64,000 nt of DNA from Acidimicrobiales bacterium (GCA_034521975.1 JAXHLR010000004.1:334165-398164), one strand, 5' to 3'; counted from the first letter of the stretch, positions 25,573-35,379 are shown. A program made the numbers and translations. The notes: generated by a model not told the origin, from the sequence alone.

Positions 25573-26874
25573 TCATGGCCGGGCTCCCACCACAGCGGCC
25601 GACGACTCTGCAGCGACGAGATCGGGGCCGAGCGATTCGGTCACCACCACCCGATGGAACCGGCCGACCTCGAGGTGGTCGGGAACGGTGATGACACCGT
25701 CGATCTCGGGGGCTTCGCGGTGGCTGCGGGCGACACCGGGCTCGTCGACGAGCACCTCGAGGGTCGACCCGATGAGCCCGGTGCGGCGGGACGCGGTGAT
25801 GGCATCCTGCATCTCGGTGAGCTCGGCGAGGCGCTCGGCGACCAGCCCGTGGGGCACCACTCCGTCGAGGCCGGCGGCATAGGTGCCGGCCTCGGCCGAG
25901 TAGGCGAAGAAGCCGCACCAGTCGAGCTGGGCCTCCTCGACGAAGTGCAGCAGTCGGTCGTGGTCGTCTTCGGTCTCGCCCGGGTACCCCACGATGAAGT
26001 TGGACCTGAACGCGGCGTGTTCGTTACGTGCCCGGATCGTGGCGATGCGGTCGAGGAACCGCTCGCCGTCGCCCCACCGCCGCATCCGCCGCATCAACGG
26101 GCGCGACACGTGCTGGAGGCTGAGGTCGAAGTAGGCCACATCGGTGGCCAGAATGGCGTCGACCAGGGCGTCGGTGAGATCCGACGGGTACAGGTAGAGG
26201 AGCCGCACCCACGGGACCCGGGCGGCCACCGCCTCGACGAGCGGCACGATCGCGCGCTCGCCTACCCCCTGGTCGCGGCCGAACGAGGCCAGATCCTGGG
26301 CGACCAGCACCACCTCGGTCGCTCCCAGTCCATCGACCTCAGCCAGGATCGAGTCGATGCTGCGGGACCGCTGCGGGCCACGGAAGCTGGGGATGGCGCA
26401 GAACCCACACGCCCGGTCACAGCCCTCGGCCACCTTCACGTAGGCCCAGGGAGCGGTGGAGGGCGGGCGGGGCAGGTTCAACAGGTCGAAGCTGGGGACC
26501 GCGCTGGGAACCGCATCACCGGTGGAACCGCGGTCGGGACGGGTCGGCCCCAGGGTGACCGGCACCCCGAACCCCGCGACCGCATCGGCTTCGGGCAGCG
26601 CCTCGGCCAGTTCGTCGCCGTAGCGTTCGGCCATGCACCCGGTGACCACGATCTCGGCGCCGTCGCGACGCTGGTCGGACAGGGCCAGCACGGTGTCGAT
26701 CGACTCCTGGCGGGCATCTTCGATGAAGGCGCAGGTGTTGACCACGACCAGGTCGGCGTCCTCGGGCCGGGACGCGGCGACGAGCCCGTCGGCGGTGAGG
26801 GTGCCGACCAGCTTGTCGGAGTCCACCTGGTTCTTCGGACAGCCGAGGGTCTCGACCCAATAGCTCCTGGCCAT
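25573..26874 (-). CDS. rimO: Ribosomal protein uS12 methylthiotransferase
   Basis: Radical-SAM enzyme that methylthiolates Asp of ribosomal protein S12. The N-terminus is YWVETLGCPKNQVDSDKL, diagnostic for RimO against MiaB; the radical-SAM motif is CDRACGFCAIPSFRG, and FFAYSAEAGTYA and a C-terminal TRAM domain follow. The 433-residue length is normal. It heads the rimO-pgsA-cinA unit. Confidence 0.96.
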   Translation of the reverse strand: MARSYWVETLGCPKNQVDSDKLVGTLTADGLVAASRPEDADLVVVNTCAFIEDARQESIDTVLALSDQRRDGAEIVVTGCMAERYGDELAEALPEADAVAGFGVPVTLGPTRPDRGSTGDAVPSAVPSFDLLNLPRPPSTAPWAYVKVAEGCDRACGFCAIPSFRGPQRSRSIDSILAEVDGLGATEVVLVAQDLASFGRDQGVGERAIVPLVEAVAARVPWVRLLYLYPSDLTDALVDAILATDVAYFDLSLQHVSRPLMRRMRRWGDGERFLDRIATIRARNEHAAFRSNFIVGYPGETEDDHDRLLHFVEEAQLDWCGFFAYSAEAGTYAAGLDGVVPHGLVAERLAELTEMQDAITASRRTGLIGSTLEVLVDEPGVARSHREAPEIDGVITVPDHLEVGRFHRVVVTESLGPDLVAAESSAAVVGARP

Positions 26875-26938
26875 GACCGCACAAGCCTACCTGGGGGCCG
26901 AAGGCGGACCTCAGCCGGGCTCGGCGGCCACCGCGTGG

Positions 26939-27844
26939 TCAGCCGGCGTGGGACGGCCAGTCGATGGCAGCCAGCACCCCTGTGGCCGACATCGTGACGT
27001 ACGCGGTGTTGGGGTCGTCGGGGCCGAAGCAGATGTTGGTGACCAACGGATCGGGGAGCTCGACGAACTCGACACGGGCACCGTCGGGTGACACCGCAGT
27101 GATCCCGCCGATGCCGAGCGTGCCGACGCAGATCCAGCCCTCGGGATCGACCGCGAGCGAGTCGAACAGCTTCCCGGCCCCCGGGTGACAGAGCACCTGG
27201 CCCCCGGCGTTGAGCCCGTCGGTGGAGGCCACCTCCCCGGGAGCGGGCACGTCCCACGCCAACAACCTCCCGTGGTGGGTCTCGGCGACGTAGACCCGAT
27301 CATCCGATGGTGACAGTCCGATGCCGTTGGGAGAGTCGAGGGGAGCGATGACCTCGCGGATCGAGGCGCCGTCGGCGGTGGCGTGATACACCTGCCCGCG
27401 GTCGCGCGTGTTGCGGAACGTGCGTCCGTAGTCGGTGAACCAGAGATCGCCTCGGGCATCGACCACCAGGTCGTTCGGCGCGTGCAGGGCCTCGCCGTCG
27501 CAGCCCGTGTAGAGGGTGGTGATCTGACGGCTCGTGAGATCGATGCGCCGGATCGAGCCTCCCACCCAGGTGTCGGGCGTCGTCGGTCCGGGCACGAGCA
27601 CCTCGCCCAGGTCGACGAAGTCGAAGTTGCCTCCGTTGTCGCACACATACAGCGCGTCGTCGTGACCGAGCGCCGCACCGTTGGGGCCGGGCAGCCCCTC
27701 GGCCAGGTTCGAGACCGTGCCGTCGGGGGCGACGCGGCTCACCACGCCTCCCGCGATCTGACACACCACGATCGACCCGTCGGCCATCACCACCGGACCC
27801 TCCGGGAACCGCAGCCCTGTCGCCAGCTCTCGCACCTCGGTCAT
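26939..27844 (-). CDS. SMP-30/gluconolactonase/LRE-family beta-propeller hydrolase
   Basis: Six-bladed propeller, probably a metal-dependent lactonase. The ATG at 27844 follows GGGGGATCC and gives a 301-residue protein starting MTEVRELATGLRFPEGPVVM. The metal Glu is expected in FPEGPVV, with Asn/Asp ligands in HAPNDLVVDARGDLWFTDYG and SPNGIGLSPSDDRVYV. No signal peptide is visible, so it is probably cytoplasmic. Its substrate cannot be inferred. Confidence 0.9.
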   Translation of the reverse strand: MTEVRELATGLRFPEGPVVMADGSIVVCQIAGGVVSRVAPDGTVSNLAEGLPGPNGAALGHDDALYVCDNGGNFDFVDLGEVLVPGPTTPDTWVGGSIRRIDLTSRQITTLYTGCDGEALHAPNDLVVDARGDLWFTDYGRTFRNTRDRGQVYHATADGASIREVIAPLDSPNGIGLSPSDDRVYVAETHHGRLLAWDVPAPGEVASTDGLNAGGQVLCHPGAGKLFDSLAVDPEGWICVGTLGIGGITAVSPDGARVEFVELPDPLVTNICFGPDDPNTAYVTMSATGVLAAIDWPSHAG

Positions 27845-27908
27845 GTGGATCCCCCGTTCGTCGGACCGTGCCGGCCATGGTCCCACGTGGACCGCCCGCC
27901 GGTGTCGA

Positions 27909-28865
27909 TCAGCCGGATGGACCGACGAGCACGACCGACCCCGCGTAGACGGCGAGGAGGAACGCACCCTCCCACCGCGTGACCTGTCGCCCGGTGATCA
28001 TCAACACCCAGGTGCCGAACCCGACCGCGACCATGGCGAGGACGCCGACACCGAGCAGCCGTGGCGCCTCGAGGTCGCCGGTCCCGGCCAGCACGAGCAC
28101 CGCGCCGACCGCCAGCGAGTTGAACAGGTTGCTGCCCAACAGGTTGCCGACGATGAGGTCGGGCTCCCCGGCCCGAGCCGCCGCGATGGCGGTGACCAGC
28201 TCGGGCAACGAGGTGCCGATGGCCACCAGGGTGAACCCGACGAACCCGCCCGACAGCCCCGCTGCATCGGCGATGCCGACCGCGCCCATCACGAGGAGCT
28301 GGGCCCCGACGACGGTACCGACCAGGCCGGCGACGGTGCGCAGCACCTCGACCCGCAGACGCGGCATGTGGGCCCGGTGGGTGAACTCGGCCACCTCGCG
28401 CTCGAGGTCGGGATCGGGGGTCGTCCCGCCCGAGGTGATGATGACGCCCAGGCTGGCCACCAGTGCCACCAGGAGGACCACCGCCTCCCACCAGCTGATC
28501 CCGCCCTGGACGAAGATGGCGAACAGCACGACCGACCCCACCATCAGTGGGGTCTCCTTGCGCAACGTCGAGCCGGCGATGCCGACGGGCACGATCAGCG
28601 CGGCCGCGCCGAGCACGAGGGTGAGGTTGGCGACGTTGGACCCGACGACGTTGCCGACGCCGACCTCGGGGTCGCCCTGGAACGCGGCGACCCCCGAGAC
28701 CAGCATCTCGGGCGCCGAGGTCCCGAACCCGACGACGACCGCACCGACCACCACCGCGGAGATGCGCAGGACCAGGGCGATGCGCGCCGCGCCGAGCACG
28801 AACTGATCGGCCGCCTTGGTCAGGAACACCAAGCCGACCGCCACGAGGACGATGTCGAGAATCAC
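27909..28865 (-). CDS. Calcium/sodium antiporter of the CaCA family (YrbG-like)
   Basis: Integral membrane cation exchanger of 318 residues with about ten helices in two inverted halves. Each alpha-repeat is visible: GFGTSAPEMLVS with GNVVGSNVANL in the first half, and AIGTSLPELVTAI with GNLLGSNLFN in the second. The acidic residues of both repeats, which bind the cation, are retained. It starts at a GTG 11 bp after ftsK, so it probably shares the ftsK transcript. Confidence 0.93.
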   Translation of the reverse strand: MILDIVLVAVGLVFLTKAADQFVLGAARIALVLRISAVVVGAVVVGFGTSAPEMLVSGVAAFQGDPEVGVGNVVGSNVANLTLVLGAAALIVPVGIAGSTLRKETPLMVGSVVLFAIFVQGGISWWEAVVLLVALVASLGVIITSGGTTPDPDLEREVAEFTHRAHMPRLRVEVLRTVAGLVGTVVGAQLLVMGAVGIADAAGLSGGFVGFTLVAIGTSLPELVTAIAAARAGEPDLIVGNLLGSNLFNSLAVGAVLVLAGTGDLEAPRLLGVGVLAMVAVGFGTWVLMITGRQVTRWEGAFLLAVYAGSVVLVGPSG

Positions 28866-28876
28866 GGGATCGGACG

Positions 28877-31354
28877 CTAGGAGATGTGCTCGACCTCGTC
28901 TGCATCGGCATCGTCGTGGTCGGAGGAGCCAGCGCCTGCGAGCTCTTCGGGGGTCATCAGCACCGCCCTGGCCTTGGAACCCTCGGACGGGCCGACCACG
29001 CCCCGTTGTTCGAGCAGGTCCATGAGGCGGCCGGCGCGAGCGAAGCCGACCCGCAACTTGCGTTGCAGCATCGAGGTCGAGCCGAGCTGGCTGCGCACCA
29101 CCAGCTCCATCGCCTGGTTCAACAGGTCGTCGTCATCGTCGCCCCCGGAGGCTCCACCACCACCGCCGCCGGTGCCGGCCAAGCCCAGTGCGGCACCTTC
29201 GCTCTCGGCCTGGACCTCCTCGTTGTAGGCGATCTCGGGGGCCTGCTTGCGCCACGCCTTGGCGACGTCGCGGACCTCCTCCTCGGTGACCCATGCACCC
29301 TGCACCCGCTGGGCGACCGACGACGTGGCGGTGAGCATCAACATGTCGCCCTTGCCGATGAGGCGCTCGGCGCCGGCCTGGTCGAGGATGACCCGGCTGT
29401 CGGCGAGGCTCGAGACCGCGAAGGCGATGCGGCTGGGGATGTTGGCCTTGATGAGACCGGTGATGACGTTGACCGATGGCCGCTGGGTGGCCAGCACCAG
29501 GTGGATGCCCACCGCCCGGGCCTTCTGGGCGATGCGGCAGATGCTGGCCTCGACGTCGCGGGCGGCGACCATCATCAGGTCGTTGAGCTCGTCGACCACG
29601 ATCACGATGAACGGCAGGCGCTGGTACTCGAGCGGTTCGCCGTCGGGGCCGAGCTCTCCCGCGCCCGGGGCGTCACGCAGGTCGCCGCGGTCGTACGCGG
29701 CGTTGTAGCCGGTGATGTCGCGGACCCGGACCGCTTCGAGCAGCTCGTAGCGGCGGTCCATCTCCCGCACGGCCCAGTCGAGGGCGTTCGCGGCCTTCTT
29801 GGGGTCGACGACGACCTCGGTGAGCAGATGGGGCAGCTTGGAGTACTGGGTGAGCTCGACTCGCTTGGGATCGACGAGGATCATGCGCACCTGATCGGGT
29901 GTGGCCCGCATGAGCATCGAGGTGACCACCGAGTTGATGCACGACGACTTGCCCGCTCCGGTGGCCCCGGCGATGAGCACGTGGGGCATCTGGGCCAGGT
30001 TCAGCATCACCGACGAGCCGTTGATGTCGCGACCGACCGCGACCTCGAGGGGGTGCTTGGCCGCCTTGGCCTCGGGGGTGACGAGCAGATCGCCGAGGGC
30101 GACGATCTCTCGCCGGGAGTTGGGGACCTCGACGCCGATGGCCTGACGCCCGGGGATGGGGGCCAGGATGCGCACGTCGGGCGACGCCATGGCATAGGCG
30201 ATGTCCTTGTGGAGGCTGGTGACCCGGGCGACCTTGACCCCCGGCCCGAGCTCGAGCTCGTAGCGGGTCACGGTGGGTCCGACCACCATCCCCACCAGGC
30301 GTGTCTCGACGCCGTGCTCGGCCAGGGCCTGTTCGAGCACCCGACCGGTGTCCTCGACCGCCTTCTGGTCGACCCGGTGGGGTCCGGCCTTGCGCAGGAC
30401 CTCGGGCTTCGGCAGCTTCCAGGGCGATGACGCCGCGGCCGGCCCGAGATCGATGTGGAGCTGCTCGGCATCGGTGCGATCGCCGGCGGCGCCGGTTGAA
30501 TCGGCGGCCGGCGCCGGTGGGCGACGCCGCCGCGTGGCCTTCGGGCCGCCTTGGTCCTGGTCGAACAGATCTGGCGACGGCGAGCCGTCGGGAGCAACCT
30601 CGGAGGTGGTGAGATCGATGGCGTGGCCGCCGACCACCATGGTCGGCGTCTCACCCGCGGTGCCGGGCCCGCCTGGGTGACCGTCATCCTGGAACTGGGC
30701 GGAGCCATCGGCGCGCTCACCCGGGGCCCGCATGAGGGCGCCGATGCCCGTGCCTGCGCCCCGCACGACGAACCGGAGCGCCGAGGCCACGGCGGCGAGC
30801 ACGGTGCGGACGGGGATGTGGGTGATGACCACCAGCCCCAGCACGGTGACGGTGACGAGCACCAACGTCGCCCCCCAGACCCAGGCGACGGCCTCGAGCG
30901 GCGCGCCGGTGGCAGCGCCGAGGAACCCACCGGAATCGATCAGGGCGTCGACCCCGGTCACGTCGTCGGGCGCATCGACCCAGACGTGGAGGAGACCGGT
31001 CACCCCGACCAGCACCAGCGCCGCGCCGACCGCCACGCGGACAGCGGCGCCACGGTCCTCGGTGGCGACCTGCTGGCGAACCAGGGCGATCCCCGCCACC
31101 ACCAGGGCAACCGGGATCACGTAACGGAGCAGACCAACCAGCGCTCCCGCCCCGGTGTCGATCGTGGTGCCGGCCGGGCCGGCGATCTCGAAGTAGGTGC
31201 CGAGACCCGCCACCAACCCGAGGGTCAACAGGATGAGACCCCACGCATCGAGGACGTGGCCCTCGAACGCGGTGCGCAGCACCGGCGGCCGAGGTGCGGC
31301 CTTGGTGCTGGATGTGGTGGTGGAACGGGGACGGGAGGACTGCTTGGTGGCCAC
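28877..31354 (-). CDS. ftsK: DNA translocase FtsK
   Basis: Septal double-stranded-DNA pump for chromosome segregation. From the GTG at 31354 (preceded by GAGGTG) the protein has 825 residues. About four membrane helices lie in the first 200, followed by an acidic/proline linker and an alpha-beta motor with Walker A GATGAGKSS (about 465) and Walker B FIVIVVDELNDLMM (about 585). A C-terminal gamma winged-helix domain (STSMLQRKLRVGFARAGRLM) follows a Gly-rich spacer. The Walker B loop reads DELND where DELAD is usual. Confidence 0.97.
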   Translation of the reverse strand: MATKQSSRPRSTTTSSTKAAPRPPVLRTAFEGHVLDAWGLILLTLGLVAGLGTYFEIAGPAGTTIDTGAGALVGLLRYVIPVALVVAGIALVRQQVATEDRGAAVRVAVGAALVLVGVTGLLHVWVDAPDDVTGVDALIDSGGFLGAATGAPLEAVAWVWGATLVLVTVTVLGLVVITHIPVRTVLAAVASALRFVVRGAGTGIGALMRAPGERADGSAQFQDDGHPGGPGTAGETPTMVVGGHAIDLTTSEVAPDGSPSPDLFDQDQGGPKATRRRRPPAPAADSTGAAGDRTDAEQLHIDLGPAAASSPWKLPKPEVLRKAGPHRVDQKAVEDTGRVLEQALAEHGVETRLVGMVVGPTVTRYELELGPGVKVARVTSLHKDIAYAMASPDVRILAPIPGRQAIGVEVPNSRREIVALGDLLVTPEAKAAKHPLEVAVGRDINGSSVMLNLAQMPHVLIAGATGAGKSSCINSVVTSMLMRATPDQVRMILVDPKRVELTQYSKLPHLLTEVVVDPKKAANALDWAVREMDRRYELLEAVRVRDITGYNAAYDRGDLRDAPGAGELGPDGEPLEYQRLPFIVIVVDELNDLMMVAARDVEASICRIAQKARAVGIHLVLATQRPSVNVITGLIKANIPSRIAFAVSSLADSRVILDQAGAERLIGKGDMLMLTATSSVAQRVQGAWVTEEEVRDVAKAWRKQAPEIAYNEEVQAESEGAALGLAGTGGGGGGASGGDDDDDLLNQAMELVVRSQLGSTSMLQRKLRVGFARAGRLMDLLEQRGVVGPSEGSKARAVLMTPEELAGAGSSDHDDADADEVEHIS

Positions 31355-31478
31355 AGGCACCTCGGACGCGAAGGATCGGCAGGCTCCACCCACCATCCAT
31401 GGTCGCCGCCCCACCGGTCGAGGTCAAGCATCCTCGGGCGCGACCGGTGGCGCCGTCGCCACCGGATACGGTCGGGCG

Positions 31479-32591
31479 ATGCACCGATCGGTGGGTGTCG
31501 CCCTGGCCCTGACCCTCATCCTCGCCGCCTGCGGTGGCGACGACGACGCGGGTCCGAACGAAGGTGAGCAGCCCCCGTCGACGGTCGAACCCGGCCCCTC
31601 GGTCCCGGTGCGGGTCATCGGCGCCATCGAGGAGACCGACGAGGGCTGGCTGCTCTGTCCCGGCGCGGTCGCTCCCTGTTGGCCGGTCGTCGACGACCCC
31701 GAGCCCGGGACGCGTTCGGGTTCGGTCGTCGCGACCGGCACCTGGGACCGCGACACCATCGACCTCGACACGGTCGAGCCCGGGCCCCGAGACCGGTCCG
31801 GGCTCACCAACCCCTGCCGAGCAGAGGGTGACCAGCCCGACGAGGTGTGGCAGGACGACGAGGCCTTCGACGACTACGTCGAGTCGATCCCCGAGCATCT
31901 CGCCGGCGTGTGGCTGGCCGACGACGTGTTGGTGATGGTCGTCACCGACGACGTCGGGGCGCACCGCGCCGCTCTCGATGACCGGGGGATCCAGGGTGTC
32001 TGTGTTGCCGACCTGGGGTTCGAGCACACCCTGGCCGAGCTCGACTCCACCCTCGAGGAGATGTCACAGCGCTGGCCGTCGTGGGCAGACCAGGGATGGG
32101 TGGTGCTCAGCGGCAGCGTCGACGTCGCGGCGAACCGGGTCGTCGTCGCCTTCGACCAGATCGACCAGGGCCTCCGTGACGAGATCGAGACGACGTGGGG
32201 TGACCGGGTGGAGATCCGCGCCAACGTCGAGGTGCTCGACGGCCCGGTCGAGCAACTGGAGTTGCCGCCAGCCGAGAACGAGATCACCGTCACCACCCAG
32301 CCGCGAGGATCGGGTGGCATGGACGCGCTGGGTCGGTTCACCCTGCGGTTCGATGCGGGCCGTGAGTGCCTGTACCTCGAGGCGAGCGACGGCAGTCGCA
32401 CCAAGCCGATCTGGCCGTTCGGCTACCGGGCGCTGCCGGACCCGGTCCGCGTGGTCGACGGTCGGGGTGAGGTGGTTGCGGTGGTCGACCAGCAGCTCGA
32501 GCTGGGTGGCGGGTCCGGACAGGTGCTCCCCGACTCCGACGACCCCACCGACTGCGGAGCCGCCACCGTCTGGGTGATCAGCCCCACCTGA
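31479..32591 (+). CDS. Predicted lipoprotein of unknown function
   Basis: The 370 residues begin MHRSVGVALALTLILAACGG, a lipoprotein signal peptide with lipobox LAAC (Cys18). A Pro/Ser-rich spacer precedes a folded region with several cysteines (LLCPGAVAPCW, NPCRAEG, DAGRECLY) and a Trp-rich ending. It is likely anchored on the outer face of the membrane. It is divergent from ftsK with a 124-bp gap and is followed by a strong hairpin. I do not recognise a family. Confidence 0.85.
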   Translation: MHRSVGVALALTLILAACGGDDDAGPNEGEQPPSTVEPGPSVPVRVIGAIEETDEGWLLCPGAVAPCWPVVDDPEPGTRSGSVVATGTWDRDTIDLDTVEPGPRDRSGLTNPCRAEGDQPDEVWQDDEAFDDYVESIPEHLAGVWLADDVLVMVVTDDVGAHRAALDDRGIQGVCVADLGFEHTLAELDSTLEEMSQRWPSWADQGWVVLSGSVDVAANRVVVAFDQIDQGLRDEIETTWGDRVEIRANVEVLDGPVEQLELPPAENEITVTTQPRGSGGMDALGRFTLRFDAGRECLYLEASDGSRTKPIWPFGYRALPDPVRVVDGRGEVVAVVDQQLELGGGSGQVLPDSDDPTDCGAATVWVISPT

Positions 32592-32638
32592 GCCCCCCGG
32601 GCCAAGTCCGCCTCCACCGCATGACCCCCCCCAACGCG

Positions 32639-32685
32639 TTCTGTGAAGAGTTTCCAACCGCATGGGTGCGAAACCCTTCACAGAA
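32639..32685. terminator. Large inverted repeat between convergent genes
   Basis: The arm TTCTGTGAAGAGTTTC (32639-32654) pairs with GAAACCCTTCACAGAA (32670-32685); 15 of 16 positions match. The 15-nt spacer itself can extend the stem through CAACC and GGGTG around GCAT. It lies between the lipoprotein stop and the rnj stop, so a bidirectional terminator is the simple reading, although neither side has a long T run. Confidence 0.7.
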
Positions 32686-32713
32686 GGCCGGGAGCCGAAG
32701 AGGGGCTGATCCG

Positions 32714-34375
32714 TCAGGCCTCCATGACCACGGGGACGATCATCGGACGGCGCTTGGTCCGCTTGTTCACGAACCGGCCCGCGGCCCGGCGCACCACCCG
32801 CTGGATGGTCTCGATGTCGCGGCCCTCGTTGACCAGCGCGTCCTCGATGGCCTCGCGCACGACCGTGGTGGCCTCGTCGAGCAGGTCCTCGGCCTCGGGG
32901 GCGTGGATCCAGCCCCGGGTGATGAGCTCGGGACCGGTGATGACCGTCCCGGCCATCACGTCGATCGCGACGACCACGACCACCACGCCTTCCTCGGCCA
33001 AGACCCGACGGTCGCGCAGCACCCCATGGCTGACGTCGCCCACGATGCCGTCGACGTAGAGATAGCCGGCCGGCACCGGGTCACCCCGCTTCAGGCCGTC
33101 GTCGGAGAGCACCACCGAGTCGCCGTCCTCGCACAGCAGGATGTGGTCGGGGTCCATCCCGACCGCGGAGGCCACCTTGGTGTGGGCGACCATGTGGCGA
33201 TACTCGCCGTGGACGGGGATGAACCACTCGGGCTGCACGATCGAGTGGAGCGTCTCGAGCTCGCCGGCCTTGGCGTGACCGGTGGCGTGCACGTCGGAGA
33301 TCCCGGAGTGGACGACATCGGCGCCGAGTCGCACCAGCCCGTCGATGACCTTGCTGACGTTCATCTCGTTGCCGGGGATGGGGTGCGAGCTGAGGATGAC
33401 GGTGTCGTCGGGGGTGATCTTCAAGAACTTGCTCTCGCCGGCGGCCATGCGGGCCAGCGCCGACATGGGCTCGCCCTGGCTGCCGGTGGAGATCACACAG
33501 ACCTGGCCGGGGTCGAGGTCGGCGACGTCTTCGATGTCGGCGATGGCGTGGTCGGGGATGTGGAGCAGGCCGAGGTCGCGGGCCAGCTTCACGTTCTTCT
33601 TCATGGACATGCCGAGGGTCACCACCGTGCGGTCGAAGGCGATGGCCGCGTCGGCGATCTGTTGCACCCGGTGGATGTGGCTGGCGAAGCTGGCGGTGAC
33701 GATGCGCCGCCCCTCGTGGGCGTGGAACAGGTCATAGAGCACACCCCCGACCGACGACTCGGACCGGGAGTGACCCGGTTCTTCGGCGTTGGTCGAGTCG
33801 GCGAGCAGGAGTCGGACTCCTCCGTCCTTGGCGAGTTGGCCCATGCGGGCGAGGTCGGTGAGTCGACCGTCGACCGGGGTGAGGTCGAGCTTGAAGTCGC
33901 CGCTGTGGAGGATGGTGCCCTGGGGCGTGTGGAACGCGGTGGCAAACCCGTGGGGCACCGAGTGGGTGACGGGGATGAACTCGACGTCGAAGGGCCCGAT
34001 CTGGCGTCGCTCGCCGTCGCGCACCGGGATGAGCTCGGTGCGCTTGAGCAAGCCGGCCTCCTCGATGCGGTTCCGGGCGATGCCGAGGGCGAGCTCGGAG
34101 CCGTAGACGGGGAAGGAGACGTCGCGCAGCAGGTACGAGAGGCCACCGACGTGGTCTTCGTGGCCGTGGGTGGTGAGACAGGCCTCGATGCGGTCGGCGT
34201 TGTCGAGCAGGTAGGAGAAGTCGGGTAGCACCAGGTCGATGCCCAACATGTCGAGGTCGGGGAACATCAGTCCGCAGTCGAGCAACATGATGCGGCCCTC
34301 GACCTCGATGCAGGCACAGTTGCGCCCGATCTCGCCCAGGCCTCCGAGGAAGGTGATCTTGACCGGTGCCGGCAT
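32714..34375 (-). CDS. rnj: Ribonuclease J
   Basis: Metallo-beta-lactamase/beta-CASP RNase with 5'-3' exo- and endonuclease activity in mRNA decay and rRNA maturation. The 553 residues have the metal motif THGHEDHVGG (H70, H72, D74, H75), SGDFKLD, the beta-CASP domain (STGSQGEPMSALARMAAG, SSHPIPGNE) and HVHGEYRH-like IPVHGEYRH. Its ATG overlaps the dapA stop (TGATG), so dapA-rnj is a coupled pair, a common actinobacterial arrangement. Confidence 0.97.
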   Translation of the reverse strand: MPAPVKITFLGGLGEIGRNCACIEVEGRIMLLDCGLMFPDLDMLGIDLVLPDFSYLLDNADRIEACLTTHGHEDHVGGLSYLLRDVSFPVYGSELALGIARNRIEEAGLLKRTELIPVRDGERRQIGPFDVEFIPVTHSVPHGFATAFHTPQGTILHSGDFKLDLTPVDGRLTDLARMGQLAKDGGVRLLLADSTNAEEPGHSRSESSVGGVLYDLFHAHEGRRIVTASFASHIHRVQQIADAAIAFDRTVVTLGMSMKKNVKLARDLGLLHIPDHAIADIEDVADLDPGQVCVISTGSQGEPMSALARMAAGESKFLKITPDDTVILSSHPIPGNEMNVSKVIDGLVRLGADVVHSGISDVHATGHAKAGELETLHSIVQPEWFIPVHGEYRHMVAHTKVASAVGMDPDHILLCEDGDSVVLSDDGLKRGDPVPAGYLYVDGIVGDVSHGVLRDRRVLAEEGVVVVVVAIDVMAGTVITGPELITRGWIHAPEAEDLLDEATTVVREAIEDALVNEGRDIETIQRVVRRAAGRFVNKRTKRRPMIVPVVMEA

Positions 34376-35259
34376 CAGTACCCCAGCTCGTCGAGCAGGG
34401 CACGCCCGATGTCCTCGAGCCCGTCGGGTTCGGGACCCATCGGCGGTCGGCAGGCGCCACCCGGGAGCCCCATCAGCCGCAACATGGCCTTGGTCGGAAC
34501 CGGGTTCGGCGCGGCGTCGCCGGTCTCGAACTCGAACGACGGGATCATCAAGGCGTTGAGCCGGCGAGCCTCGTCGTGCTTGCCTGCCTCGAAGGCCTCG
34601 ATCATCTGGGCCATGAGGCCGGCCACCCAGTGGGTGGCGACCCCGACGACCCCGACCGCACCCGCGGCCAGCAGTGGCAGGGTCATGTTGTCGTCGCCGC
34701 TGTAGACCTCGAAGCCCTCGGGGGCCCGAGCCAGCAGTGCAGCAGTGGCACCGGGGTTGCCGGCAGCGTCCTTCACCGCCACCACGTTCGGGTACGCCTC
34801 GGCCAGAGCGAGCATCGTGGCCGACTCGATCTTGCGACCGGTGCGGCCTGGGATGTCATAGAGCATGATCGGGCGATCGGTGGACTCGGCGATCGCCGCC
34901 CAGTGGGCGAGCAACCCCGCCTGGGAGGGCTTGTTGTAGTAGGGCGTGACCGACAAGATGCCGTCGACGCCCATGTCGGTGGCGGTCCTGGTCATCGCCA
35001 TGGCATGGGTGGTGTCGTTGCTGCCGGCCCCACCGATGACGATCGCGTCGGGGACCGCCTCTCGGACCGTGCGGATGAGATCGAGGTGCTCGGCCGCGGT
35101 GAGCGTGGGGCTCTCGCCGGTGGTGCCGGCGACCACGACACCGTCGTTGCCGTGATCGACGAGCCAGCGCGCCAGGGTGGCTGCGCCGTCGAGGTCGAGC
35201 GCGCCATCAGCGGCGAACGGCGTCGCCATCGCGGTGAGCACCCGTCCGAATCGGGCCAT
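34375..35259 (-). CDS. dapA: 4-hydroxy-tetrahydrodipicolinate synthase
   Basis: Condenses pyruvate with aspartate semialdehyde, the first committed step to lysine/DAP. The ATG at 35259 gives 294 residues starting MARFGRVLTAMATPF. The Schiff-base lysine is K163 in VVAVKDAAG; YDIPGRTG (Y134, R139) and the TTGES loop (T46, T47) complete the active site. It precedes rnj with a 1-nt overlap. A hairpin at 35346-35362 separates it from the propeller genes upstream, so it probably has its own promoter. Confidence 0.97.
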   Translation of the reverse strand: MARFGRVLTAMATPFAADGALDLDGAATLARWLVDHGNDGVVVAGTTGESPTLTAAEHLDLIRTVREAVPDAIVIGGAGSNDTTHAMAMTRTATDMGVDGILSVTPYYNKPSQAGLLAHWAAIAESTDRPIMLYDIPGRTGRKIESATMLALAEAYPNVVAVKDAAGNPGATAALLARAPEGFEVYSGDDNMTLPLLAAGAVGVVGVATHWVAGLMAQMIEAFEAGKHDEARRLNALMIPSFEFETGDAAPNPVPTKAMLRLMGLPGGACRPPMGPEPDGLEDIGRALLDELGY

Positions 35260-35345
35260 GACGCTCGTCTCCTCCTCGCCGACAATCGGCGTGTTACTGA
35301 TCGCAGCAGGCTGATGCGAGACCGACGCGATGTTACCAGCGCAGC

Positions 35346-35362
35346 CCACCCTCCTCGGGTGG
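35346..35362 (-). terminator. Hairpin between the propeller operon and dapA
   Basis: CCACCC-TCCTC-GGGTGG forms a perfect 6-bp GC-rich stem 17 bp beyond the stop of the propeller gene ending at 35380 and about 87 bp before dapA. There is no T tract; a weak or Rho-type terminator is possible. Confidence 0.45.
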
Positions 35363-35379
35363 CCGGGGCCGCTCCTGGC

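Noticed and set aside
28886-30430. Plus-strand open frame of over 500 codons opposite ftsK
   Set aside because: Antisense to the FtsK motor; His/Asp/Gly-rich with no recognisable domain.
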